Below are positions 1 to 7,148 of a DNA stretch of 37,358 nt, one piece after another. A program made the position numbers and the translations under genes. Each line of letters begins with the position of its first letter. Within the stretch, counting starts at the first letter, position 1. Source of the DNA: Ornithinimicrobium sp. (GTDB taxonomy: Bacteria; Actinomycetota; Actinomycetes; Actinomycetales; Dermatophilaceae); contig NZ_JAUNVI010000028.1 in the NCBI RefSeq assembly GCF_030537745.1, positions 2,488 through 39,845 on the forward strand, written 5' to 3'. The notes below the pieces were generated by a model. It was not told the DNA's origin. It made no database searches and saw nothing but the letters and a program-made list of their open reading frames with translations.

Positions 1-1156
1 GCCCAGGCGCGGGCGGCTCGGACGGTCCCTCGGGGAGCAGCCGCGGTTGAGCACCGGCTGGTCCCTCGGGGAGCAGCCGCGGTTGAGCACCCGCAGCGCC
101 GGCGTCCGGCACGGCCTCATTCGGCTCTGCGTCCTGAAGCGCTAGATCCTCTGGCCTTGACTCGTCGAGGACGTCTTCGTCCTCGAAGCGGTGCTGGTCG
201 AAGGTGACCCGCACGTCCTGATAGTCCTTGATCACCGTGGCCGCCGCTGCCTCGCTGTAAGTCTGGATGTCCGCCGGCGTCAACGGCACCGATGACGTGA
301 ACGGGCCCAGCAACGCCCGTGGCCACAGCCTCTTCACCCGCACGACGTTGATCTCGACCGCCATGACCACGATCTGGGCCGCCAAGAAGATGAATCCGAT
401 CAGCCCGAGGACGAAGGCAAACACGCCATAGGTGTCCCCGGACCGGCTCACGATCTGGTTGGCGTAGGTGATCCCGAACCGCTGGAGCAGCAACCACCCG
501 ATGGCGGCGAACAGCGCGCCGGGGAGTACCTGCCGGAATCGGAGAGAATAGGAGGTGCCCACCCACATCCCGAGGCCGAAGACGAGAACTGCGACGAGGA
601 AGCTGACCGCGAGCACGAGGGAGGGCACCATCCGCCGCAGCTCCATGCCGTAGGCGCCTGCGTTCGTCGCTAGGACAGTGCCGACTGTGGTCCCCAGCAG
701 CATCAGCCCGGCGATCGCGATCAAGGGCAGGGACCGGATCGGCGAGTGCAGCGGGTCGGGACGCTCGTGACGCGGGACCGCCCAGGCGATATTCATCATG
801 TGCAGCGTCGCCTGCGACGCCCGGATCGCCCCCCAACCAGCGACGACGGCTCCGATGACGGCGGCCGTCGTGCTGCCGCCAAAGCCGTCCTGGCTGATCT
901 GGGTGCCGATCACGGGGAACTGGCTGACCGCGGTGTCCAGGATCCCGTCACGCAAGGCGGGTTGGCCGTCCAGGGCGAACCCGAGGACGGAGGTCAGCAG
1001 CAGGATGAGGGGAAAAAGCGCGAGAAAGCCGTAGTACGTGATGAGCACTGACAGGTAGACACCGTGGTCGTCGATGAACTTGTAGAGGACCGCAACCGGG
1101 AAGCCCGCCCACGGGTGGCGGCGTTGCAACTCGTCGACCCGTCGCGGAAAGCTCAT
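1..1156 (-). CDS. YihY/BrkB-family membrane protein (3' end outside window)
   Basis: Polytopic inner-membrane protein of the YihY/BrkB (UPF0761) family. The family's transport role is unsettled, and the old 'RNase BN' name does not apply to it. Translation from ATG 1156 stays open to base 1, giving at least 385 residues, so the C-terminus is missing. The family hallmark is the first membrane segment, residues 37-55 with the core ITYYGFLALFPLILLLT, followed by a soluble loop and further hydrophobic stretches around 98-110, 143-165 and beyond. After the last membrane segment comes a long acidic, Pro/Ala-rich tail that ends in two copies of a 12-residue repeat (AGAQPRLLPEGP). No clear Shine-Dalgarno precedes the ATG; a -10-like CACAAT (1164-1169) lies 7 nt upstream, so translation may be leaderless. 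The family call is confident and the substrate unknown. Confidence 0.88.
   Translation of the reverse strand, partial: MSFPRRVDELQRRHPWAGFPVAVLYKFIDDHGVYLSVLITYYGFLALFPLILLLTSVLGFALDGQPALRDGILDTAVSQFPVIGTQISQDGFGGSTTAAVIGAVVAGWGAIRASQATLHMMNIAWAVPRHERPDPLHSPIRSLPLIAIAGLMLLGTTVGTVLATNAGAYGMELRRMVPSLVLAVSFLVAVLVFGLGMWVGTSYSLRFRQVLPGALFAAIGWLLLQRFGITYANQIVSRSGDTYGVFAFVLGLIGFIFLAAQIVVMAVEINVVRVKRLWPRALLGPFTSSVPLTPADIQTYSEAAAATVIKDYQDVRVTFDQHRFEDEDVLDESRPEDLALQDAEPNEAVPDAGAAGAQPRLLPEGPAGAQPRLLPEGPSEPPAPG
24..91. repeat. 36-bp-period tandem repeat inside the BrkB tail
   Basis: Bases 24-55 and 60-91 are identical over 32 bp (both begin ggtccctcggggagc). The period is 36 bp, which keeps the reading frame and duplicates 12 residues of the cytoplasmic tail. 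The repeat may have more copies beyond the window edge. Confidence 0.9.
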
Positions 1157-1180
1157 GGCCCCGATTGTGCCCGCAGACGC

Positions 1181-1210
1181 GACCGCCCCGCCTGTTGGGG
1201 CGGGGCGGTC
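1181..1210. terminator. Perfect 12-bp hairpin, likely terminator
   Basis: Left arm 1181-1192 (gaccgccccgcc), loop tgttgg, right arm 1199-1210 (ggcggggcggtc), perfectly complementary. It lies between the end of the purine permease gene (stop at 1270, minus strand) and the BrkB start (1156). There is no T tract, as is usual for actinobacterial terminators. It also overlaps where a -35 of the BrkB promoter would sit. Confidence 0.7.
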
Positions 1211-1269
1211 GTGCCTGTCGACACGGGGGTGTGGTCATGGATGGCCGGCCGCGGGAGCCGGCCAGCCGA

Positions 1270-2826
1270 TCACTCCAGCCAGATGTAGCGAGCCAGCAGC
1301 AGGGCCGCGACGATGTAGAGGATCCAGTGCACGTCCTTGCCCTTGCCGGTCAGCCCCTTGATCGCGCAGTAGCTGATGATCCCCATCGACACGCCATTGG
1401 CGATCGAGAAGGTCAGCGGCATCACGATGATCGTGAGGAACGCCGGCACGCCTTCGGCGACCTCGTCCCACTCGATGTGGCGGATGCCGTCCATCATCAG
1501 CGCGCCGACCAGGATCAGCGCTGGCGCGGTGGCCGCACCGGGGATGGCCCCGGCTATCGGCCAGATGAAGAGCGCCAGGATGAACAGCACTCCGGTAGTC
1601 GCGGCGGTCAGTCCGGTGCGGCCACCCTCCTCGATGCCGGAGGCGGACTCGACGTAAGCCGTGGTCGTGGAGGTGCCCATCGCCGCACCGAACATCGCGG
1701 CCAGTCCGTCCATCGAGAACACCGTCTTGGCGCGCGGCATGTCGCCGTTCTCGTCCAGATATCCCGAGCGGTGCGCCAGGCCGGTCAGCGTGCCGGTCGC
1801 GTCGAAGAAGTCGACGAAGAAGAAGGTAAAGACGACCGAGAGCAGGCCCAGCCCAAACGCACCGGCCAGGTCCATCTGGAAGATCAGGTCCTTGGGCCAG
1901 ACCGGCAGACCGATGACGCCGTCGTTGAAGCCGGGGAAAGCCTGCATGGCCCCCTCGGGACCGCCCGCGTAGACGGCCGCACGGGTGAGGATCGCCAGCG
2001 CCGAAGAGGCGACGATGCCCCACAGGATGGCGCCCTTGATCCGCAGTTGCAGCAGCACCGCGGTCAGGATGAGGCCGAACACCGCGATCCACGCCGTCGG
2101 TGCGCCCAGGTCACCGAGGCCGACGAGGGTCGCCTCGTTAGCAACGACGATGCCGGCGCTGCGCAGGCCGAGGAGGGCCAGGAAGCATCCGATGCCGGCT
2201 GTGATGGCGAGCTTGAGCCCCATCGGGATGCCTTGGACGATTGCCTTCCGAGCGCCGATGACGCTCAGCACGATGAAGAGCACGCCGGAGATGAAGACAG
2301 CGCCGAGCGCGGTCTGCCACGGGATACCCATGCCGAGGACGACAGTGAAGGCGAAGAACGCGTTGAGGCCCATCCCGGGCGCCTGGGCGAAGGGATAGCG
2401 CGCGATGATACCCATGCAGAGCGAGCCGAAGGCAGCGGCCAGGCAGGTCACCGACAACAGCTGAGCGAAGGTGGAGGGGCCGACGTCGATAGCGTTGCCC
2501 AGCACGCTGGGGTTGACGAAGATGATGTAGCTCATCGTCAAGAAGGTCGTCAGACCAGCGCGCATCTCCAGCGGGAAGCTGGAGCCGGTGGCGCTGATGC
2601 CGAAGTACTTATCGATGGCACCGCTTGGCTTGTGGGGTGGCGTCCGCCCGCCCTCCCCGTCGGTGTAATGGTGAGGCTCATTGAATCCGGGTCTCAAACC
2701 GGCGTTCGCGGCGACCTCGGTGCGAGCGGTGTCGTAGGTGCCGGTGTCGAGCTGCTCGGAACTGGCCGAGTGTGGATCGGCAAAGCGATTCGGTGGGCGG
2801 TCCGTCGGGGGGTTCTGGTCACTCAT
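1270..2826 (-). CDS. NCS2 family purine permease (AzgA type)
   Basis: A 518-residue proton-coupled nucleobase transporter of the AzgA (adenine/guanine/hypoxanthine) branch of NCS2. After a hydrophilic N-terminal region of about 70 residues comes the family opening (IDKYFGISATGSSFPLEMRA, then FLTMSYIIFVNPSVLG), followed by many membrane segments, including AQAPGMGLNAFFAFTVVLGM and the late block with FFFVDFFDATGTLTGLA. All are typical AzgA signatures. I chose ATG 2826 over an upstream in-frame start at 2892 because CAGGAG sits about 6 nt before it, and the extra N-terminal residues (MAPPLLPPPLP...) look like untranslated sequence. It lies directly downstream of guanine deaminase on the same strand, with a 102-bp gap, so guanine uptake is the likeliest role. 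Confidence 0.93.
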   Translation of the reverse strand: MSDQNPPTDRPPNRFADPHSASSEQLDTGTYDTARTEVAANAGLRPGFNEPHHYTDGEGGRTPPHKPSGAIDKYFGISATGSSFPLEMRAGLTTFLTMSYIIFVNPSVLGNAIDVGPSTFAQLLSVTCLAAAFGSLCMGIIARYPFAQAPGMGLNAFFAFTVVLGMGIPWQTALGAVFISGVLFIVLSVIGARKAIVQGIPMGLKLAITAGIGCFLALLGLRSAGIVVANEATLVGLGDLGAPTAWIAVFGLILTAVLLQLRIKGAILWGIVASSALAILTRAAVYAGGPEGAMQAFPGFNDGVIGLPVWPKDLIFQMDLAGAFGLGLLSVVFTFFFVDFFDATGTLTGLAHRSGYLDENGDMPRAKTVFSMDGLAAMFGAAMGTSTTTAYVESASGIEEGGRTGLTAATTGVLFILALFIWPIAGAIPGAATAPALILVGALMMDGIRHIEWDEVAEGVPAFLTIIVMPLTFSIANGVSMGIISYCAIKGLTGKGKDVHWILYIVAALLLARYIWLE

Positions 2827-2906
2827 AGGTGCTCCTGAGGGTGAGGGTTGAGGCAAATGTGGCAGAGGTGGGGGGAGAAGTGGTGGAGCCACTCCCAGGG
2901 ATCCCT

Positions 2907-2920
2907 CCGCGCCTGCGCGG
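2907..2920. terminator. Small GC hairpin between guaD and the purine permease
   Basis: ccgcg-cctg-cgcgg, a 5-bp stem with a 4-nt loop, 9 nt past the guaD stop. It is too short to be a firm terminator, and might only attenuate read-through into the permease gene. Confidence 0.3.
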
Positions 2921-2928
2921 AAGAGTCA

Positions 2929-4245
2929 TCAGGCCGCCTGCATCACGGGCCGGCCATCGACCCAGACCCCGACGACATCGCCGGGACAGCCCAGCACGAA
3001 CGCCTTCGCCAGTGCGTCCGCATCGTCGCGGGCGTGGCGCAGGGCCGTGCCGAACGTGCTGCGCCCGTCGGGGCGCAGCAGCACGGCGTCGAACTTCTTT
3101 CCGACGCCGAGATCACCGACCTGGTCGGCCAGTCCGAGGGCATCCGCCCCGGCGGCCGTGACCAAGTAGAGCAGGTGGGCCGGCGTCAACGGGTAGCCGT
3201 CGTGGCTTAGCTGCTGCATGAAATAGGCCTGCAGACCCTCCTGGAGGAGGGAGAAACCAGTCCCCGCACCGACGTCGCTGCCGATGGCCACCCGGACTCC
3301 GGCATCGAGGTGCCGCCGCAGCGGGAAGAGCCCGCTGCCCAGCGCCGAGTTGCTCGTCGGGCAGTGCGCCGCGATAGCGCCGGCGGCCCCCATCTGGGCT
3401 AGTTCGTCGTCGGTGGCGTGGACGTTGTGCGCGAGCACGCTGCGCGGTCCGATCAGGCCGTGCTTGGCATAGGTCTGCAGATAGGAGGTGCAGTCGGGAA
3501 ACAGTCCGAGCACCGCCTCGACCTCGCTGCGGTTCTCGTTGAGGTGCGAGGTAAACATCACCTCTGACTCCGGGCCGCCCATCAACTCGGCGCACACCTC
3601 CAGCATCGAGTCGGTGCACGACAAGGAGAACCGCGGCGTCGCGGCATACCGGAGCCGTCCCTTGCCGTGCCAGCGCTCGATGAGGTCGCGCCCCTCCACC
3701 AGCGCCCGCTCGGGGGTGGTGTGCAGTTCCTCTCGCAGCAACCGGTCGCTGAGGACCTGACCGCTGGTGATCCGCAGACCGACTTGGTCAGCCTCGGTGA
3801 AGAGGCTGTCCATCGCGCTCGCGTAGTGAGAGCCGAAGACGAGGGCCGAGGTCGTGCCTGCCTGGACCAGCCCGCTGACGAACTCTTCCGCGACAGCTCG
3901 CGCGTAGTCGACATCGGCCAGCCGCACCTCCTCCGGCAGAGCGCACCTCTCCAGCCAGTCCAGCAGCGGCATCCCGAGCCCGCCCATCGCCCGCACCTGC
4001 GGGTAATGGACGTGGGTGTCGACCATGCCCGGGAGCAGAATCCCGTCGTCGGCTCGCAGGTCGAGGACTGGTGCGCCACCGGAAGCGGAGGCGGCCTGCG
4101 CAACCGGCACCCGCTCGGTAATGACGCCGTCGACAACCACGATGGCGACCTCTTCGGCACGAAGCGCACCGTCACTGGTGAAAGGGTTGGCCGGGGTGTC
4201 AAAGGACCGCGCCAGGTAGGTGGCGGTCGTGACGTCCGTCGTCAT
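2929..4245 (-). CDS. guaD: Guanine deaminase
   Basis: A 438-residue zinc amidohydrolase that converts guanine to xanthine and ammonia. The metal and catalytic signatures of the family are all present: PGMVDTHVHYPQ (His78, His80), TSHLNENRSEV (His234, Glu237), LAHNVHATDDEL (His273, His276) and IGSDVGAGTGF (Asp324). The PG-x-VDTH-x-HYPQ block separates guanine deaminases from other amidohydrolases. The start at ATG 4245 has GAGG/AGAGGA motifs just upstream; an in-frame start at 4296 would add a basic extension without a ribosome site. The gene lies upstream of the AzgA-type permease on the same strand, so uptake and deamination of guanine are probably expressed together. The 243-bp divergent region in front holds a perfect palindrome that could bind a regulator. 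Confidence 0.94.
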   Translation of the reverse strand: MTTDVTTATYLARSFDTPANPFTSDGALRAEEVAIVVVDGVITERVPVAQAASASGGAPVLDLRADDGILLPGMVDTHVHYPQVRAMGGLGMPLLDWLERCALPEEVRLADVDYARAVAEEFVSGLVQAGTTSALVFGSHYASAMDSLFTEADQVGLRITSGQVLSDRLLREELHTTPERALVEGRDLIERWHGKGRLRYAATPRFSLSCTDSMLEVCAELMGGPESEVMFTSHLNENRSEVEAVLGLFPDCTSYLQTYAKHGLIGPRSVLAHNVHATDDELAQMGAAGAIAAHCPTSNSALGSGLFPLRRHLDAGVRVAIGSDVGAGTGFSLLQEGLQAYFMQQLSHDGYPLTPAHLLYLVTAAGADALGLADQVGDLGVGKKFDAVLLRPDGRSTFGTALRHARDDADALAKAFVLGCPGDVVGVWVDGRPVMQAA

Positions 4246-4363
4246 TGCCTCGTGTCCTCTCGATGCCGAACGCAGTGCGCAGGGAGAAGTGCGCACGGCA
4301 TGGTTCGAGAAAGGGGACAGGGTGCGGCCAGGTTGTCCATGCGAACAGTCCGCGCCCTCGTGT

Positions 4364-4378
4364 GGTTCTCGCAGAACC
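4364..4378. promoter_or_regulatory. Perfect palindrome in the guaD / 4489-gene divergent region
   Basis: GGTTCT-CGC-AGAACC: 6-bp perfect arms around a 3-nt centre. It lies 119 bp upstream of guaD and 110 bp upstream of the gene at 4489, in the only intergenic space shared by the two. The size and position suit a dimeric repressor site; the regulator is not in the window. Confidence 0.5.
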
Positions 4379-4488
4379 TACCCTGTTTGCTCAAGCATGG
4401 GAAGGGGAGAATGGAGTTTGCCCGATGCTGGCGCAATAGTGGCGTGAGGGCACAATGGTGAGTCAGCCGCCAGCGAGCAGGGAGCACG

Positions 4489-5094
4489 ATGGATCACGCC
4501 AACGACGGCGCAGCACCGCTGCCGCCGAGCGCCGACGAGTTGCACCAGGCCTTCGAGGACCAGCGAGCCCTGCTGTCCAGGCCCAGCCTCCCCGAGGTGG
4601 TGGAGATCCGCGTCGGTCGTGCTCTGGACAGTTGTAGGGAGCTGCTGGACCTGTCCGCTGACCTGCCGGCCCGGGAGGTCGCGGCGAGATCCCTCGCCTG
4701 GTTGGCGGAGTCGGTCGGCGCTTTCCAACGCCTGCCCGAACGCTTCGCCGTCGCGCACACGGCGCCGGGCCAGCTCTCCCCCCTGCTGACGCTCGTCGAC
4801 GGGCTCGACCTGCTGGGGCTGACCCTGGATCGCGCCTACGACGCGATCGCCCGCGCGGACGAACCAGCGCTGGCGCGACAACTCGACGTGCTCACACAGC
4901 GCCTCGCCACCCGGAGCAAGGCGACCGAGCTCGTCGACGAGGCGATTGCTCCGGTCGACCTCGACGTCAACCTCAATCGCGACGACGACCGTGGCGAGGC
5001 CGCAGGTGAAGACCTGCAGGTGGGTGGCGACGGCATACCCCGCCTGCCTGTCCCTGAGCAGCCCAACCCCTACGGCGCGAGGAGCTCCACGTGA
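4489..5094 (+). CDS. Uncharacterised helical protein, first gene of the FHA cluster
   Basis: A 201-residue soluble protein that I cannot assign to a family. It reads as mostly alpha-helical up to about residue 155 (for example EVVEIRVGRALDSCRELLDL and LLTLVDGLDLLGLTLDRAYD), followed by an acidic, disordered tail rich in Asp, Gly and Pro. There is no signal peptide and no membrane segment. ATG 4489 is preceded by AGGGAG (4479-4484) at good spacing. Its stop overlaps the GTG of the next gene (GTGA at 5091-5094), so the two are translationally coupled. Because it shares a transcript with a coiled-coil protein and an FHA protein, it may be a partner or substrate in a phospho-signalling module; that is inference only. 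Confidence 0.8.
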   Translation: MDHANDGAAPLPPSADELHQAFEDQRALLSRPSLPEVVEIRVGRALDSCRELLDLSADLPAREVAARSLAWLAESVGAFQRLPERFAVAHTAPGQLSPLLTLVDGLDLLGLTLDRAYDAIARADEPALARQLDVLTQRLATRSKATELVDEAIAPVDLDVNLNRDDDRGEAAGEDLQVGGDGIPRLPVPEQPNPYGARSST

Positions 5095-6236
5095 GGAACA
5101 GTGCGTTTGCGGTGGCACCGATGCCACCGACCGGACCCGGTGACATTCCGCAGGACGACACGATGGACCGCTACCTGGCTGAGTTGGGACGCTGGCGGGT
5201 GCGGCGGGAGCACGAGTTGCGGGTGCTCGACGAGATCACCCGCACGCACGATGACCGGGAAGACCTGAACGCTCACGTGACATCCTCGATGGCGCTGTGG
5301 CACGCGGTGGTCCAACGCCATGACCTGCTGCTGGCGACCTGGGAAGACGCGGGGGCGGGCCAGGGCAAGCGCGACTGGGTGGCTGCGCTGATTTGGGGAC
5401 TGCTGGAGATGCCGGACGGTGATGCGGACGCACTCTCGGTCCCGCTGCCCGAAGCGATGCGGCTCAGCGACGCTCTCGCCTCCTCGCTGCGAGCGCGCAC
5501 CGGCATCGAGGACGGAGTCGGCCTGGCGGCCCGGGTCGCCGAGCTCGGCAAGGAATCGGCCAGGGTGCGGACCCGGCTCGATCGCGCTCGCGACGACGGC
5601 GGCACCGCTGCGGAGCCGGACGTGATGGCTGGGCTGGAGCAGGAGCTGGACGAGATCGACGCGCAGCTCGCCGACCTGGGCGGGCGGCAGGACGGCAGCG
5701 TCATGGAGGCGGGTGCACTGCAGGCTCGTCTGGCCCAGATCGACCAGCGCGCCATCGTGACCGCCGCCGCCGAGGCCCACGGCCGCGCCGATGTCGAGCA
5801 GGCGCGGGCAGAGCAGGCGCACCTCGTGGCCAAGGGTGAGGGGGTGCGCAGCCTGGCCGAGCGTGTGCTCAACACGGTCTACCCCGCCCCGCGCCTCGGC
5901 ATACCGGACGTGTCCGCCCTCGGCGACGTGCCGCGCGACGACGACCCCGCAGAGCTGGCAGCCTATGTCGCCAACCTCTCGCGAGTCGGGAGAGCGCTCG
6001 ACCAGGCTCACGCCACTTATGCTGCGGCGCTAGCGGAGTATGCGGATCTCATCGACCGGGCAGACCGGTTGGCCAAGACGCTCGCCGGGTGCGGGGCGCC
6101 GACGAGCGTCGACCTCGCCGGGATGCTGACCTCGGCCAAGGAGGCGCTGCACAACCAACCGGCCGACGTCCAGCGTGCCGCGGCGTTGATCGCGGCGCAG
6201 GAGGCCTATCTGGGGCAGCTGAGGTCGCAGGCATGA
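5091..6236 (+). CDS. Uncharacterised coiled-coil protein of the FHA cluster
   Basis: A 381-residue soluble protein rich in Ala, Glu, Arg and Asp. Long heptad-like helices lie at about residues 155-260 (including EQELDEIDAQLADL and ALQARLAQIDQR), with a second helical block at the C-terminus. No enzyme motif or signal peptide is visible and I do not recognise a named family. I chose GTG 5091 because GAGGAG (5079-5084) precedes it by 6 nt and it overlaps the upstream stop as GTGA. Its own stop overlaps the FHA gene's ATG as ATGA (6233-6236). Such double overlaps suggest the three products are made together, perhaps as a complex. A scaffold or coiled-coil adaptor is plausible but not shown. Confidence 0.8.
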   Translation: MRNSAFAVAPMPPTGPGDIPQDDTMDRYLAELGRWRVRREHELRVLDEITRTHDDREDLNAHVTSSMALWHAVVQRHDLLLATWEDAGAGQGKRDWVAALIWGLLEMPDGDADALSVPLPEAMRLSDALASSLRARTGIEDGVGLAARVAELGKESARVRTRLDRARDDGGTAAEPDVMAGLEQELDEIDAQLADLGGRQDGSVMEAGALQARLAQIDQRAIVTAAAEAHGRADVEQARAEQAHLVAKGEGVRSLAERVLNTVYPAPRLGIPDVSALGDVPRDDDPAELAAYVANLSRVGRALDQAHATYAAALAEYADLIDRADRLAKTLAGCGAPTSVDLAGMLTSAKEALHNQPADVQRAAALIAAQEAYLGQLRSQA

Positions 6237-7069
6237 GCAGGGACCATACAGCCGAGCGAGAGACTGAGCCCGCCAAGCCGGTGGGGCCCGTGGGGTCGGA
6301 GCACCCCTCGGCAGACGTCACAGAGACCGCGGTCGACTGCCCTCACTGCCGGGCGACGAGCGTGGGGAGGGTGCCCTTCTGCGGCGCCTGCGGCTACGAC
6401 TTCGTGACCGGTGTCGCCCCCGACACGCCCGATGAGGAAAACCCCGGCCCGCTGCCGACGGCCCTGCAGGCAGCCGAGCCGCACGCAGCCTATGTCGACC
6501 ACCACGGAGACGCCGAGGACATCGAGCTGACCACCCGCCTACACGACCTCCCAATCTCACCCAGCGAGCTCCCCAAGGCACCGGACGTGCCGGCTCCCGC
6601 TCCCCCGGTCAGTGGGCAGGAACAGATGGCACACGAGGGGGTCCAACAGCTCCCGCCCTCTCGCCTGGAAGAGGCCGAATGGGTGGCCGAGGTGTGGGTC
6701 GACCACGCCTGGGCGGCGAGCCGTGACTCCGAGCAACCGGTGCCGGAGGCCGGACTGCCGCAGGTTGTCCCCATGAGCGCGCCCTATGTCGTCATCGGCC
6801 GCCACAACCTGGAACGCGGTCTGCATCCCGACCTCGACGCGGGCACGGACGCGGGGGTCTCGGTGCGGCACGCCCAGCTGACCAGCCACGACGGTCGGTG
6901 GTGGATCGAGGACCTGGACACGTCCAACGGCACTTATGTCACCACCGTCGGCCTGGACCTGCCGGAGAGACCCATCGATCCGGGCGTGAGAGTGCGGATC
7001 GATGAGGATGACCGCGTCTACCTCGGCGGGTGGACCCGTCTCATGGTGCGGCGTGTCGGCACGGCGTGA
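6233..7069 (+). CDS. Zinc-ribbon and FHA-domain protein
   Basis: A 278-residue soluble protein. It has an N-terminal zinc ribbon (Cys36-x2-Cys39 and Cys50-x2-Cys53), an acidic Pro-rich linker of about 125 residues, and a C-terminal forkhead-associated domain at about 183-274. The phospho-threonine contacts of FHA domains are intact: Arg190 in IGR, Ser210 and His213 in SVRHAQL, and Asn232 in SNGTYV. It should therefore bind a phosphothreonine peptide made by a Ser/Thr kinase. The ATG at 6233 overlaps the stop of the upstream gene. In other actinobacteria such ribbon-FHA proteins often sit beside PP2C phosphatase, von Willebrand A and kinase genes; none is within this window, so the partner kinase must be elsewhere. 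Confidence 0.9.
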   Translation: MSRDHTAERETEPAKPVGPVGSEHPSADVTETAVDCPHCRATSVGRVPFCGACGYDFVTGVAPDTPDEENPGPLPTALQAAEPHAAYVDHHGDAEDIELTTRLHDLPISPSELPKAPDVPAPAPPVSGQEQMAHEGVQQLPPSRLEEAEWVAEVWVDHAWAASRDSEQPVPEAGLPQVVPMSAPYVVIGRHNLERGLHPDLDAGTDAGVSVRHAQLTSHDGRWWIEDLDTSNGTYVTTVGLDLPERPIDPGVRVRIDEDDRVYLGGWTRLMVRRVGTA

Positions 7070-7091
7070 GGGTGGGGGTGCGCGGCCCGGG

Positions 7092-7097
7092 TAGCGT
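7092..7097 (+). promoter_or_regulatory. -10-like element TAGCGT before the lipoprotein gene
   Basis: TAGCGT lies about 50 nt upstream of ATG 7149, in the 79-bp gap after the FHA gene. It would allow separate transcription of the lipoprotein gene. No convincing -35 is visible. Confidence 0.35.
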
Positions 7098-7148
7098 GGG
7101 GCCGAGTTGATCCAGCTGTCCCGGAAGGGCAGCAACGAGGGAGGTCGG

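Noticed and set aside
1165-2838. 557-codon frame on the plus strand opposite the purine permease
   Set aside because: Composition (His, Arg, Asp, Gly-rich, no motif) is that of an antisense shadow; the minus-strand permease has clear family blocks.
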